Assembly (NCBI GenBank): GCA_040904405.1
Contig: JBBDTK010000010.1
Span: 1-59,709 of the forward strand
Origin: VRUE01 sp040904405
GTDB taxonomy: Bacteria > Actinomycetota > Thermoleophilia > Solirubrobacterales > 70-9
Direction: 5' to 3'
Length of the DNA stretch: 59,709 nucleotides
Positions within the stretch are counted from its first letter, which is position 1, and each line of letters begins with the position of its first letter. Of the stretch, positions 40,471 to 51,172 are shown one piece after another. Made by a program: the position numbers and the translations under genes. Under the pieces are notes generated by a model. The model was not told the origin of the DNA and ran no database searches. It worked only from the letters and a program-made list of their open reading frames with translations.

Positions 40471-40534
40471 GCGCCCCGCTTACCCACGACGGCGGCGGGT
40501 CAAACGGGCGTATCGATCACCATCGGGAGGCGGC

Positions 40535-40933
40535 TCAGCCATCGAGCGCCTCGTTGACGAGGCGGTCGGCATCGGCGTTGTCGGCGCGGCGGACGTGGCG
40601 GATCGACCAGGACTCGAAGTCGCGCAGCGCTCGCTTCACCTCGGCGTGGAGCTGGCGCAGGGTCGCGTCCTTGACCTTGTACTCGCCCTTGACCTGGCGC
40701 ACGACCAGCTCCGAGTCGCCGACCAGCTCCAGCTCGCTCGCCCCCAGCTCCGCCGCCCGGGCGATCCCGAGCAGCAGCGCCCGGTACTCGGCGACGTTGT
40801 TGGTGGCGACCCCGATCCGCTCGCCGCGCTCCTCCAGCACCTCCCCCTCGGGCGCCTGCACGACCACTCCGACCGCCGCCGGGCCCGGGTTGCCGCGGGC
40901 ACCGCCGTCGACGTTGACCACCAGCCTCCGCAT
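40535..40933 (-). CDS. rnhA: Ribonuclease HI
   Basis: 132 residues. The catalytic acidic residues are in VVNVDGGARGNPGPAA (Asp), NNVAEYRALLLGI (Glu), LVGDSELVVRQVKG (Asp) and ADNADADRLVNEAL (Asp). RNase HI removes RNA from RNA-DNA hybrids. The short length lacks the C-terminal phosphatase domain found fused in some actinobacteria. The gene's stop is three bases before the next gene on the same strand. A second RNase H (RNase HII) is at 51798-52472. Confidence 0.93.
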   Translation of the reverse strand: MRRLVVNVDGGARGNPGPAAVGVVVQAPEGEVLEERGERIGVATNNVAEYRALLLGIARAAELGASELELVGDSELVVRQVKGEYKVKDATLRQLHAEVKRALRDFESWSIRHVRRADNADADRLVNEALDG

Positions 40934-40936
40934 CGC

Positions 40937-41485
40937 TCAGCCGACCGGCTCGCCGTCGCCGGCGCGGGCCGCAGGGGCCGGGCCCAGCGCCAGCCTTCCC
41001 CCCTCCCCTGCGTGCGCGTTCCACTCGCGAGCCGGGCCGTCGAGCTGGCCGACCTCCTCGCCCTTGTCGAGCTGGAAGACCGGCCGCAGCTGATCGGCGA
41101 GGTCGACCCCCCACTGGTACCAGCTGAGCTCCCAGGCAACGGTGACCCGCACCTGGCTCGAAGAGCCGGCGGCGGAGCCGATCGAGACCCGCGGCTGCCC
41201 CAGCGCCCGGGTCAGGCCGGACACCGTGCGTGCCGCCTCGCTGGCGTTGAAGCGCTCCACCGCCCGCTGCAGGCGCCCGCGCGGCGACTCCGACGGCCCC
41301 GGCTCGGGCCGGCGGCCGACGTTCGCCCCGGGCGCGGCGGGGTCGACCCAGCCGAGCCGCTCGGCGCGCCCGCGGCAGAGCTCGCAGACCAGCCGCGGGC
41401 CCTGCTTGGGGCTCATGTAGGAGCGCGTCCGCTCACCGGCCAGGATCGTGCGGTCGCAGACCGCGCAGGTCTCGTCGGGGCTCAC
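40937..41485 (-). CDS. Hypothetical zinc-ribbon protein
   Basis: 182 residues. The N-terminus has CAVCDRTILAGERT and LVCELCRGRAERLGW, two CxxC pairs that probably bind zinc, followed by a Pro/Gly-rich linker and a C-terminal domain with AWELSWYQWGVDLADQLRPVFQLDKGEEVGQL. Similar proteins are common near sigma-factor and rnhA genes in Thermoleophilia-like genomes, but I assign no function. Confidence 0.65.
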   Translation of the reverse strand: MSPDETCAVCDRTILAGERTRSYMSPKQGPRLVCELCRGRAERLGWVDPAAPGANVGRRPEPGPSESPRGRLQRAVERFNASEAARTVSGLTRALGQPRVSIGSAAGSSSQVRVTVAWELSWYQWGVDLADQLRPVFQLDKGEEVGQLDGPAREWNAHAGEGGRLALGPAPAARAGDGEPVG

Positions 41486-41507
41486 CCCGCAAAGCTAGCA
41501 GCGGGGA

Positions 41508-42281
41508 CTACGTCTCCTGCAGCGAGGACTTGAGCCGCATGACCGCCTTCGTGTGCAGCTGCGAGACGCGCGACTCGGTGACGCCGAGGACCTCGCCGAT
41601 CTCGCGCAGGGTCAGGTTCTCGTAGTAGTAGAGGGCGACGACCAGCTGCTCGCGCTCGGGCAGGGTGGCGATCGACTCGCTCAGGCGGTCCTTGACCTCG
41701 CTGCTGGCGAGGGACTGCTGCGGGTCATCGGCGCGCGGGTCGGGAATCGTGTCGAGCAGCGAGACCCGGTCGCCGGAGGAGTCGGAGATCGACCAGAGCT
41801 CGTCCAGGGCGTAGACGGAGGAGTTGGCGATCTCGAGCAGCGAGGCGCGCAGCTCCTCCTCGCTGAGGTCGACCTTCTTGGCCAGCTCGGCGTCGGTCGG
41901 CGCCCGCTGCAATTCGTGCTCGAGCTTCGACTGCGCCGCCTCGATTTCGCGCGCCCGCGAGCGGACCGAGCGCGGCACCCAGTCCAGCGAGCGCAGCTCG
42001 TCGATGATCGCGCCGCGGATCCGGGTCATCGCGAAGGTCTCGAACTTGATCCCGCGCTCGGGCTCGAAGCGCTCGATCGCGCCGATCAGGCCCATCAGCC
42101 CGTAGGAGATCAGGTCGGCGTCCTCGACGTGCGAGGGCAGCCCGGCGCCGAGCCGGCCGGCGACGAACTTGACCAGCGGCGAGTAGGCGACGACCAGACG
42201 CTCGCGGGCTTTCGCGTCGCCGTCCCCCTTGTAGCGACTCCACAGATCGCGGAGCTCGACCTCTTTTACGCCGGTTTCCAT
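41508..42281 (-). CDS. WhiG/FliA-type sigma factor
   Basis: 257 residues. Region 2 is LVKFVAGRLGAGLPSHVEDADLISYGLMGLIGAIERFEPERGIKFETFAMTRIRGAIIDELRSLDWVPRSVRSRAREIE. Region 3 is LEHELQRAPTDAELAKKVDL, and region 4 is LPEREQLVVALYYYENLTLREIGEVLGVTESRVSQLHTKAVMRLK. This is a full-length sigma-28-type factor. In actinobacteria such factors direct sporulation or motility promoters. No flagellar genes are in the window, so a WhiG-like developmental role is more likely. No anti-sigma gene is next to it. Confidence 0.9.
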   Translation of the reverse strand: METGVKEVELRDLWSRYKGDGDAKARERLVVAYSPLVKFVAGRLGAGLPSHVEDADLISYGLMGLIGAIERFEPERGIKFETFAMTRIRGAIIDELRSLDWVPRSVRSRAREIEAAQSKLEHELQRAPTDAELAKKVDLSEEELRASLLEIANSSVYALDELWSISDSSGDRVSLLDTIPDPRADDPQQSLASSEVKDRLSESIATLPEREQLVVALYYYENLTLREIGEVLGVTESRVSQLHTKAVMRLKSSLQET

Positions 42282-42324
42282 GGAGTTCGCTCGATTCTAT
42301 GTAGACAGGGGAATCGTTCGCACT

Positions 42325-43212
42325 TCACGCACGCGGATGGGTGGCCGCGTAGGCATCGCGGAGGCGCGCCGCATCGACCCGAGTGTAGACCTGAGTGGTT
42401 GAAATCGAAGCGTGGCCGAGCAGCTCCTGGATCGTGCGCAGGTCGGCCCCCCCTTCCAGCAGGTGGGTGGCGAAGCTGTGGCGCAGCGAGTGCGGCGAGA
42501 TGCCGGCAGCCAGCGCTGCCTCGCGGACCCAGAGGCCGAGGCGGCGGGTGATGTCGGAGTTGGAGAGGCGGCGGCCGCTCTTGGAGAGGAAGAGGGCGCG
42601 CTCGCGCGAGTCGTCGGCGAGCGCGGGGCGGCCGCGCTCGCCGTAGCGGCGCAGCGCCCGCTGAGCCGGCTCGCCGACCGGCAGCAGCCGCTCCTTGGAG
42701 CCCTTGCCCAGCACCCGCAGCTGCTCGGTCTCGAAGTCGAACACGCCGAGGTCGAGGCTGACGATCTCCTCGCAGCGCAGGCCGCAGGAGTAGGCCAGCT
42801 CGAGCATCGCCCGATCGCGCAGCTCCAGCGCGGTGCGGGCTGGGATCCGCTCCAGCAGCGCTCGCACCTGCTCGCCGCTGAGCACCTTGGGCAGCTTCTC
42901 CTCGCGCTTCGGGCTGGAGACCAGGTCGGCCGGGTTGTGCGTCGCCCGCTCGCTGCGGACGAGGAAGTCGAAGAGGCCGCGGACCGCGGCCAGCTTGCGC
43001 GCCACCGTCGCCGCGGCGGCGCCGCCGGAGGAGAGCCCGGCCGCGAAGCGCCGCACGTCGCGGTGGCGCACCTCGCCGACACCCAGCTCTCTCCCCTTCG
43101 CCCACTCGACGAACTGGCCGAGATCGACCGCATACGCCTTCCGAGTTCGCTCGGCCAGGCTGCGCGCCCGCAGGTCACGGTCGTAGGCGGTGAGCGCTTC
43201 GTCCCAGTCCAT
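42325..43212 (-). CDS. Tyrosine recombinase, XerC/XerD type
   Basis: 295 residues. The SAM-like N-domain spans about 1-90 (AYDRDLRARSLAERTRKAYAVDLGQF). The catalytic residues are Arg in SCGLRCEEIVSLDL, Lys in GKGSKERLLPV, HSLRHSFATHLLEGG (His-x-x-Arg), LGHASISTTQVYTRV (His and Tyr nucleophile). Length and sequence fit the chromosomal XerD/XerC dimer-resolution enzyme. Location next to the sigma factor is typical of the chromosome. It is about 3 kb from the tRNA-Gly island and is not part of it. Confidence 0.9.
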   Translation of the reverse strand: MDWDEALTAYDRDLRARSLAERTRKAYAVDLGQFVEWAKGRELGVGEVRHRDVRRFAAGLSSGGAAAATVARKLAAVRGLFDFLVRSERATHNPADLVSSPKREEKLPKVLSGEQVRALLERIPARTALELRDRAMLELAYSCGLRCEEIVSLDLGVFDFETEQLRVLGKGSKERLLPVGEPAQRALRRYGERGRPALADDSRERALFLSKSGRRLSNSDITRRLGLWVREAALAAGISPHSLRHSFATHLLEGGADLRTIQELLGHASISTTQVYTRVDAARLRDAYAATHPRA

Positions 43213-43245
43213 GAAATGAAGTTCGGCGCTTTTCTATTTCGTCCT

Positions 43246-43351
43246 CTGAGCGGGGCGAGAACCAAGCAGATCGGTGGACGCAGGGAGCGTGGCGTGCTCT
43301 GCACGCGAGCGACCGAGGACGCCGATATGCGCCGGTTATCGCCCCGCTCAG
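43246..43351 (-). repeat. Structured intergenic element, GGACGCAGGGAG family, copy B
   Basis: 18-bp arms with one mismatch (43246-43263 and 43334-43351), the core GGACGCAGGGAG at 43276-43287, then a different apical hairpin (GCGTGC/GCACGC), then GACCGAGGACGC at 43311-43322 followed by CGATATGCGCC. CAAGCAGATC on the left and CGATATGCGCC on the right are shared with copy C. The right arm includes the stop codon of the L,D-transpeptidase gene. Confidence 0.7.
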
Positions 43352-44385
43352 CCGATATATATGGGCGTCCCTACTTCAACTTCGTCATAGAGCTCTTCGA
43401 CGTCGGGTATCGCCATCCGCACGCACCCGTGCGAGGCGGCGGTGCCCAGCGAGGACGTCTCTTCGGTGCCGTGGATGCCGGCGCCTTCGAAGATCCCCAT
43501 CCAGCGCGCCTTCAGCGGGTTCGAGGGCCCGGGCGGGATCGACTGCCCGGCGAGCGAGCCGGCCCAGTCGGATTCGGGCACGTTCCAGGTCGGGTCCACC
43601 TGCTTGTTCTGGATCTGGTAGAGGCCCTCCGGCGTTTCCAGGCCTTCCTGGCCGACGGCGACGGTGTAGGTCCTGGCCAGCTTCAGGTCCCTCCAGAGGC
43701 GCAGCGTGTAGCTGGAGCGCTCGAGCGTCAGGTAGCTCGGGTACTCGGAGGCGACCTCTTCGCCGGTCACCTCGGGGGCGACCGAGCGGGCGCGGGCGGC
43801 GATCGTGCGAGCGGCGTTGGCGTTGAGCACCGCCGCCTCGAGCTGGTCGGTGAGCAGGTTGTCGCGCAGCTTGCGCCCGTGCTCGGCGGGGACCACGACC
43901 AGCTCGGCGCCGCTGGCCTCGACCGCGGCGTCGCGCGGCTCGCGGCCGACCGCCTCGGCGATCTCGCGGACGAAGCGGTTGATCGCCGGCTGCGAGTAGG
44001 TGACGTCGGCCGGGACGCTCTCCTCGACCTCGCCGCCGCTCACGTAGCGGACGATCCGCGCCGGCAGCCCGCCGTCGCGGCTCGCGTCGAGCGCCTCCGC
44101 GACCGCGCCGTCGAGGTCGGCGTGGACCTTCAGCTGCTCGCTGGACAGGGTCCAGCTCTCGCCGTCGTAGCCGACCTTCAGCGAATGGCGCAGGGGCGCA
44201 AGCAGCTGCCGGCGCACCGCCCGCACCGCTTCGCCCGCGTCCATGCCGCCGACGTCGACCCCGGCGATCCTCACCCCGTCGGCGATCGTGTCGTCCTGAG
44301 TGCTGTCGTAGGCGTAGGCGGCGACCCCTCCGAGCGCCAGCAGAGAGGCGAGGGTTGCGATCGCGATTTTGGTCTTACGCAACAT
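43348..44385 (-). CDS. L,D-transpeptidase (YkuD domain)
   Basis: About 345 residues from ATG 44385 (GTG further upstream also possible). A signal peptide or anchor IAIATLASLLALGGVAAYA precedes a peptidoglycan-binding-type domain (KVGYDGESWTLSSEQLKVHADLD, VEEVPADVTY). The YkuD domain is at the end: GIHGTEETSSLGTAASHGCVRMAIPDVEEL with the catalytic Cys in SHGCVRM, and GTPIYIG. It forms 3-3 cross-links in peptidoglycan or attaches proteins. Its stop lies inside repeat copy B. Confidence 0.9.
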   Translation of the reverse strand: MLRKTKIAIATLASLLALGGVAAYAYDSTQDDTIADGVRIAGVDVGGMDAGEAVRAVRRQLLAPLRHSLKVGYDGESWTLSSEQLKVHADLDGAVAEALDASRDGGLPARIVRYVSGGEVEESVPADVTYSQPAINRFVREIAEAVGREPRDAAVEASGAELVVVPAEHGRKLRDNLLTDQLEAAVLNANAARTIAARARSVAPEVTGEEVASEYPSYLTLERSSYTLRLWRDLKLARTYTVAVGQEGLETPEGLYQIQNKQVDPTWNVPESDWAGSLAGQSIPPGPSNPLKARWMGIFEGAGIHGTEETSSLGTAASHGCVRMAIPDVEELYDEVEVGTPIYIG

Positions 44386-44439
44386 GCAGGAAAGTGTAGG
44401 CACAAGGCTCGGTCGTGCTGACGGATATCTTTCGTCACC

Positions 44440-45153
44440 GTGCGCTCCAAGGATGAGGTTCGCAAGGAAGTGTGGAAGGCGATGGACCGCGAGGGCGTGT
44501 CCCGCTTCCCGGGCGCCGAGGGCCGCATCCCGAACTTCGCCGGGGCGCGGCTGGCGGCGGAGAAGCTCGCCGGGCAGCGGCTCTGGAAGCGGGCGCGCAC
44601 GATCAAGGCCAACCCCGACTCACCGCAGACGCACGCCCGCCGGCTGGCGCTGGAGGAAGGCAAGACGGTGATCATGGCGGTGCCGCGGCTGCGCGACCCG
44701 CACCCGTTCCGGGTGCTGGAGCCGAAGCGCCTGAGCAAAAGCGCGATCAAGGAGGCGGCGACGATCAAGGGCGCGCTCAAGCACGGCCGCGTCGTCGCCC
44801 TCGACGACCTGCCGGCGATCGACTTCGTCCTCTGCGGCTCGGTCGCGGTGAACCTGAGCGGCGCGCGGATCGGCAAGGGCGGCGGTTACAACGACCTCGA
44901 GTACGGGATCCTGATCGACGCCGGCAAGATCGACGGCCACACCACCGTCGCCACCACCGTCCACCCGATCCAGATCCTGCGCAAGCACCTGCCGGTGATC
45001 TCGCACGACCTGCCGATCGACGTGATCGCGACGCCGCGCGCGGTGATCGAGGTCGAGCGCCAGTACGAGCGCCCGCGCGGCATCCTCTGGGACCACCTGC
45101 AGCCGCCGCAGATCCGCGAGATCCCGATTCTGGAAAGAATGGGCTATGCCTGA
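44440..45153 (+). CDS. 5-formyltetrahydrofolate cyclo-ligase-like protein
   Basis: 237 residues, GTG start. LRDPHPFRVLEPKRL and NLSGARIGKGGGYNDLEYGILID are the family signature (GKGGGYxD), followed by HPIQILRKHLPVISHDLPIDVIATPRAVIEV. The enzyme makes 5,10-methenyl-THF from 5-formyl-THF with ATP. The length is longer than E. coli YgfA (182), with an N-terminal helical region like that seen in archaeal/actinobacterial members. It overlaps the next gene's start by eight bases. Confidence 0.8.
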   Translation: MRSKDEVRKEVWKAMDREGVSRFPGAEGRIPNFAGARLAAEKLAGQRLWKRARTIKANPDSPQTHARRLALEEGKTVIMAVPRLRDPHPFRVLEPKRLSKSAIKEAATIKGALKHGRVVALDDLPAIDFVLCGSVAVNLSGARIGKGGGYNDLEYGILIDAGKIDGHTTVATTVHPIQILRKHLPVISHDLPIDVIATPRAVIEVERQYERPRGILWDHLQPPQIREIPILERMGYA

Positions 45154-46075
45154 GGCGGCGATCATGAGCGGGTCGGTCGACTTCCCGGCCTCCGACTACG
45201 GCAACCCGGACCCGGAGTGGCTGAAGATCGATTGGCGCGAGCACCTGCACCGGGTGCAGCTGCCGGGGGCCGAGGTCAACTACGCCGAGATCGGCGAGGG
45301 CGAGCCGATCCTCTTCGTCCACGGGCTGGCCGGCTGCTGGCAGAACTGGCTCGAGAACCTGCCCCACTTCGGCCGCAACCACCGCGCGATCGCGCTCGAC
45401 CTGCCCGGCTTCGGCGAGAGCCCGATGCCGTCCTGGCCGATCGAGATGCCGGCCTACGGCCGCCTGATCCACGACTTCTGCGAGAAGCTCGGCATCGACC
45501 GCGCCGCGGCGCTGGTCGGCAACTCGATGGGCGGCTTCGTCGGCACCGAGGCGGTGATCGACCAGCCCTCCCGCTTCGAGAAGCTGGTCCTCGTCTCCGC
45601 CGCCGGGATCTCCTTCGCCGAGGCCGAAGGGCGGCGGCTGGAAGCGGGCGTGCGCCTGTTCGAAGCCAGCTTCCCCTTCATGGCCGGGCCGCGCCGCCTC
45701 TGGCTCAACCGGCCCCGCGGGCGCCACTTCGCCTTCGCCAGGATCTTCCACAACCCCAACCGGATCCGGCCCGAGCTGCTCGCCGAGCAGATCGACCCGG
45801 GGCTGCAGAGCCCCGGCTTCGCCGACGCGATCCGCGCGATCGGCGGCTACGACACCCGCCACCGCCTGACCGAGATCGAGGTCCCGACGCTGGTCGTCTG
45901 GGGGCTGAACGACCACGTCGTGCCGGTCGAGGCCGCGATCGGATACCACCGGCTGATCCCCGAGTCGCGCCTGGAGCTGTTCGAGCGCACCGGCCACGTG
46001 CCGCAGATGGAGCGGCCACACCGCTTCAACGCGCTGCTCGACTCCTTCGTCGCCGGCGAGACCGTCCCTAGGTGA
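45146..46075 (+). CDS. Alpha/beta hydrolase
   Basis: 309 residues. ILFVHGLAGCWQNWLENLPHFGRNHRAIALDLPGFGES is the oxyanion region. GNSMGGFVGTEAVI carries the nucleophilic Ser, LVVWGLNDHVVPVEA the acid Asp and FERTGHVPQMERPHRF the His. It is similar in outline to meta-cleavage-product hydrolases or haloperoxidase-like esterases. The substrate cannot be inferred. It overlaps the preceding gene and is convergent with ilvD, overlapping its stop by eight bases. Confidence 0.85.
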   Translation: MPEAAIMSGSVDFPASDYGNPDPEWLKIDWREHLHRVQLPGAEVNYAEIGEGEPILFVHGLAGCWQNWLENLPHFGRNHRAIALDLPGFGESPMPSWPIEMPAYGRLIHDFCEKLGIDRAAALVGNSMGGFVGTEAVIDQPSRFEKLVLVSAAGISFAEAEGRRLEAGVRLFEASFPFMAGPRRLWLNRPRGRHFAFARIFHNPNRIRPELLAEQIDPGLQSPGFADAIRAIGGYDTRHRLTEIEVPTLVVWGLNDHVVPVEAAIGYHRLIPESRLELFERTGHVPQMERPHRFNALLDSFVAGETVPR

Positions 46076-47752
46076 CAGCGCCCAGGGAGGCTGAGGAAAC
46101 GGTGGCCGCGTACTTGGCCATCACGCCGCGCTCGTAGCGGCTCGGCGGCGACTCGTACTCGGCCACGCGCTTGGCGATCTCCTCGTCGGAGAGGGCGACG
46201 TCGAGGCGGCGCGCGTCGACGTCGAAGCTGATCTCATCGCCCTCGCGGATCGCCGCGATCGGGCCGCCCTTGACCGCCTCGGGGGCGACGTGGCCGGCCA
46301 TCAGCCCGCGGGTGGCGCCGGAGAAGCGCCCGTCGGTGAGTAGGGCGACCTCCTCGCCCAGCCCCTCGCCGACGATCGCCGCGGTCACCTGCAGCATCTC
46401 GCGCATGCCGGGGCCGCCGGCGGGGCCCTCGTTGCGGATCACGACGATGTCGCCCGGGCGGATGCCCTGTTCCCGGACCGTGCGGAAGCACTCCTCTTCT
46501 GACTCGAAGACGCGCGCCGGGCCGACCTGCTTGGTCCGCTCGGTCCCGGCCAGCTTCACCACAGCGCCTTCCGGGGCGAGGTTGCCGCGCAGGATCGCCA
46601 GCCCGCCCTCGGGCTTGAGCGGGTTCGACAGCGCCCGCACCACCTCCTGTCCCTCGGCCTCCTCGGCGCCGGCGGCCTCCTCGGCGATCGTGCGGCCGGT
46701 GACCGTGAGCGCGTCGCCGTGCAGGATGCCGGCCTGCGCGAGCCGCTGCAGGATCAGCGGCACGCCGCCGGCGCGGTAGAGGTCGGTGGCGACGAAGCGG
46801 CCGCCCGGCTTTAGATCGGCGAGCAGCGGCGTCCCGCGCGAGATCCGCTCGAAGTCGTCGATGCCGAGCTCGATCCCGGCCTCGCGGGCGATCGCGATCA
46901 GGTGCAGGACGCCGTTGGTCGAGCCGCCCGAGGCGCAGACGCAGGCGATCGCGTTCTCCAGCGAGTCGCGGGTGATCACCTGGCTCGGCCGCAGATCCTC
47001 GCTCAGCACCCGCATCGCCAACTCGCCGATCTTCTCGGCGACGCTGCCCTTCTCCTCGTCTTCGGCCGGCACCATCGCCGAGCCGCCGGGGCTGATCCCC
47101 AGCGCCTCCGCCGCGCAGGCCATCGTGTTGGCGGTGAACTGGCCGCCGCAGGCCCCGGCGCCGGGGCTGGCGACGCCCTCGAGCTCGTGCAGTTCCTCGT
47201 CGCTGATGTCGCCGGCCGCGTGGGCGCCGATCGCCTCGAAGACGTCGAGGATGGTGACGTCACGGCCGTGCCAGCGGCCGGGGGCGATCGAGCCGCCGTA
47301 GAGCATCAGCGAGGGGACATCGAGCCTGGCCAGGGCCATGATGCAGCCGGGGATCGTCTTGTCGCAGGCGCTGACCGCGACCACCGCGTCGAACTGGTAG
47401 CCGCGGACGGCGAGCTCGATCGAGTCGGCGATCACCTCGCGGCTGACCAGCGAGGTCTTCATCCCCTCGGTGCCCATCGTCACCCCGTCGGAGATCGCGA
47501 TCGTGTTGAACTCCATCGGCGTGCCGCCGGCGGCGCGGACGCCCTCTTTGACGTGCTCGGCGAGGCCGCGCAGGTGGAAGTTGCAGGGCATCGCCTCGAT
47601 CCAGGTGTTGGCGATCCCGATCGTCGGCCGGCTGAGCGCGTCGTCGTCGAAGCCGATCCCCTTCATGTAGGCGCGGGCGTGGGCGCGGTCGGGGCCGTCG
47701 AAGACCACGCTCGAGCGGGGACGGGGAAGCTTGGTGGCGGTGCCGTTCGTGC

Positions 47753-47756
<4 letters not shown>
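46068..47756 (-). CDS. ilvD: Dihydroxy-acid dehydratase
   Basis: 562 residues from ATG 47756. IlvD removes water from dihydroxyisovalerate and dihydroxymethylvalerate in branched-chain amino acid synthesis, with an iron-sulfur cluster. Signatures are FNTIAISDGVTMGTEGM, VSACDKTIPGCIMA, GSPGACGGQFTANTMA-like SPGAGACGGQFTANTM, and GRFSGATRGLMAGHVAPEA near the end. Intact length. It overlaps the thiD stop by four bases. Confidence 0.97.
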
Positions 47757-48552
<796 letters not shown>

Positions 48553-48556
<4 letters not shown>

Positions 48557-49683
48557 GGCAGCCTAGATGGCTCGGGCGGCCGTTGAGTCGTTCGCGTGTA
48601 GGCGCCTACCAACGAGCAGTTGAGGTAGCCGAGCGACTCGAGGTCGGCCAGCGCCGCCGCGGCCTCCGCCGCCGGGAGCTCGGCGCTTGCGGCGACCGCG
48701 TCGCAGGTCTCCGCCCCTCGCTCGACCGCCTCCAGCGCCGCCAGCTGCTGCGGCTCCAGGGGCGGGCCCGAGCGTTGCAGCCGGTGGACGCCAGGCCCCA
48801 GCATCGCGTCGAGCACGTCCTGCGCGTCGCGGACCAGGCAGGCGCCGCCGGCGAGCAGCTCGTTCGGGCCGGCCGAGAGGCGCGAGCCGACCGGGCCCGG
48901 CACGGCGCCCAGGTCCCTGCCCAGCTCGCCGGCGAGGTCGGCGGTGATCAGCGAGCCGGAGCGCTCCGCCGCCTCGACCACCACCGTCATCCCGCCCAGC
49001 GCCGCCATGATCCGGTTGCGGGCCGGGAAGGTCCAGCGCCAGGCTCCGGCGCCCGGCGGCAGCTCGGAGAGGACCAGCCCGCTCTCGCCGATCCGGCGCC
49101 AGAGCGAGCGGTGCGCGGCGGGGTAGGCGACGTCGGCGCCGCAGCCGAGGACCGCGATCGTCAGCCCGGATTCGAGCGCGCCGCGGTGGGCGCAGGCATC
49201 GATGCCGAAGGCGAGGCCGCTGACGACGACGAGACCGGCGGAGGCGAGCTCGCGCCCGAGCTCGCGGGCGACCTCGCGCCCGTAGGTGCTGGCCCGCCGG
49301 GCGCCGACCACGGTCACCGTGGCGCTCGGCTGCAGGCCCTCCAGCAAGGCCGGGTCGCCGCGTCCGATCAGCGCCCGCGGCGCGTCGGCGGCATCGCCCA
49401 GGCCGACCGGGAAGAGCGGATCGTGCCGGCAGCAGGCCCAGCAGTCCGCCTCGGCGAGCTCGGCGCGCAGGGCCTCCTCGGGCACGGCGGCGACCCGCCC
49501 GAGCACCTGCGCGGCGACCTTCGGCGCCACGACCGCGGTCAGGTCCTCGTCGGAGAGCCGCAGCAACTCGGGCGAGCGCTGACCCGGGGCGCCGGTCGCG
49601 ATCCGCTCGATGTAGGGGGCGAGCTGCGCCAGCAGGCGGGCGCGGCGCAGGCACTCGGCGCAGGCGTTGGGCAGGTCAGTCAC
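48553..49683 (-). CDS. dprA: DNA-processing protein DprA
   Basis: 376 residues. The Rossmann fold is in VGARRASTYGREVARELGRELASAGLVVVSGLAFGIDACAHRGAL, followed by AVLGCGADVAYPAAHRSL and FPARNRIMAALGGMTVVVEAAERSGSLITADLAGELGRDLGAVPG. A C-terminal winged-helix-like domain is present (LVGAYTR end). DprA loads RecA on incoming single-stranded DNA. Overlaps the comM-like stop by eight bases. Its neighbour ComM-like suggests transformation-related function or a general recombination role. Confidence 0.93.
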
Positions 49684-51172
49684 GGTCCCTCCTCCTCAGT
49701 TGCAGTGCTTGAGCGATCTGGTCGCGCTCGATCGAGTCGCCGCCGGCCATGTCGGCGAGGGTCCGGGCGAGGCGCAGGACGCGGTCGTGGGCGCGGCCGC
49801 TGAGCCGGCGCCGCGAGTAGGCCTCGGCGAGCAGCGCCGCGGCGTCCTCGGTCAGCACGCACTCGCGGGCCTCGGCCGGGGTCATCTCGGCGTTGCAGCG
49901 CCCCGGCCCGAGCCGGCCTTCCTGGCGCTCGCGCGCCACCGTGACCCGTTCGCGCACGGCGACCGAGGGCTCGCCGGGCGGGCCGCCGATCTGCTCCGCG
50001 CCGGGCTGTCGGATCGCGACCAGGATGTCGAGCCGGTCGGCCAGCGCGCCGCTGAGCCGGCCCTGGTAGCGCCGCACGGCGAGGGGGGGGCAGGCGCACT
50101 CCGGGTCGGCCTCGCCGCGGCCGCAGGGGCACGGGTTGGAGGCGGCGAGCAGCATCAACTGGCAGGGCAGCCGGCGGGTGCTGCCGGCCCGCGAGATCGA
50201 GACCCAGCCGCTCTCCAGCGGCTCGCGCAGCGCCTCCAGCGCCTCACGTCGAAACTCGCAGAGCTCGTCGAGGAAGAGGGCGCCGCGGTGGGCGAGCGTA
50301 GCCTCGCCGGGGCCCGGCGGGTTGCCGCCGCCGATCAAGCCCGCCGGCGTCACCGTGTGGTGGGGGGCGCGAAATGGCCTGCCGCCCCTCGGGCTGGCGC
50401 CGAGGCGACCGCAGGCGCTGGCGATCCGCGCGACCTCCAACGCCTCCTCGGATGTGAGCGGAGGCAGAATCGACGGCAGCCTGCTCGCCGCCAGCGACTT
50501 GCCGGCGCCGGGCGGCCCGATCATCAGCAGGCTGTGACCGCCGGCCGCCGCGACCTCCAGCGCGTAGCGCAGGTGCGGCTGGCCACGCAGGTCGGCGAGA
50601 TCGGGCGCCCCGGGCGGCGGGGTCAGCGGCAGCTCCAGCGGCACCGGCGGGTCCGGCCGCCACTCCCCCGCCGCCAGCGCCGGAGCCTGCCCGAGGCTGT
50701 CCAGCGGCAGCACGTCCAGCCCCTCGACCAGGGCCGCCTCCGGCCCGTTCTCAGCCGGGACGGCGATCGCCTCGGCGCCCAGCTCGCGCGCCGCCTCGGC
50801 GATCGCCAGCGCCCCCGGCACCGGCCGCAGCGAGCCGTCGAGCGCCAGCTCGCCGACCATCGCCAGCCGCGACAGCGCCTCCCACTGGAGCTGGCCCGAG
50901 GCGGTCAGCAGCGCGATCGCGATCGGCAGGTCGAGGCCGGGGCCCGCCTTGCGCAGGCTGGCCGGCGCCAGGTTGGCGACGATCCGCTGCAGCGGGAAGT
51001 CGAAGCCGCAGTTGGAGAGCGCTGCGCGGACCCGCTCGCGCGCCTCGCGGACCGCCGCGTCGGGCAGGCCGACGACGGTGAAGGCGGGCAGGCCGCGGTG
51101 CACGTCGACCTCGACCCGGACCGGCCGGGCGGCGATGCCGTCGAGGGTGAATGTCCGCGCCGTGGCGAGCAT
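49676..51172 (-). CDS. comM: YifB/ComM-family Mg-chelatase-like AAA ATPase
   Basis: 498 residues from ATG 51172. An N-terminal ribosomal-S5/Lon-like domain (FTLDGIAARPVRVEVDVHRGLPAFTVVGLPDAAVREARERVRAAL) precedes the AAA core with LLMIGPPGAGKSLAASRLPSILPP (Walker A) and GALFLDELCEFRREAL (Walker B). The Cys-rich segment NPCPCGRGEADPECACPP is typical. ComM promotes branch migration during transformation. It is coupled to dprA. Confidence 0.93.
   Translation of the reverse strand: MLATARTFTLDGIAARPVRVEVDVHRGLPAFTVVGLPDAAVREARERVRAALSNCGFDFPLQRIVANLAPASLRKAGPGLDLPIAIALLTASGQLQWEALSRLAMVGELALDGSLRPVPGALAIAEAARELGAEAIAVPAENGPEAALVEGLDVLPLDSLGQAPALAAGEWRPDPPVPLELPLTPPPGAPDLADLRGQPHLRYALEVAAAGGHSLLMIGPPGAGKSLAASRLPSILPPLTSEEALEVARIASACGRLGASPRGGRPFRAPHHTVTPAGLIGGGNPPGPGEATLAHRGALFLDELCEFRREALEALREPLESGWVSISRAGSTRRLPCQLMLLAASNPCPCGRGEADPECACPPLAVRRYQGRLSGALADRLDILVAIRQPGAEQIGGPPGEPSVAVRERVTVARERQEGRLGPGRCNAEMTPAEARECVLTEDAAALLAEAYSRRRLSGRAHDRVLRLARTLADMAGGDSIERDQIAQALQLRRRDRD

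Noticed and set aside
42325..43212. Xer-type recombinase as the integrase of the tRNA-Gly island
   Set aside because: It is a canonical chromosomal XerC/D-length protein, 2.8 kb outside the repeats next to a sigma factor, so not convincingly part of the element.
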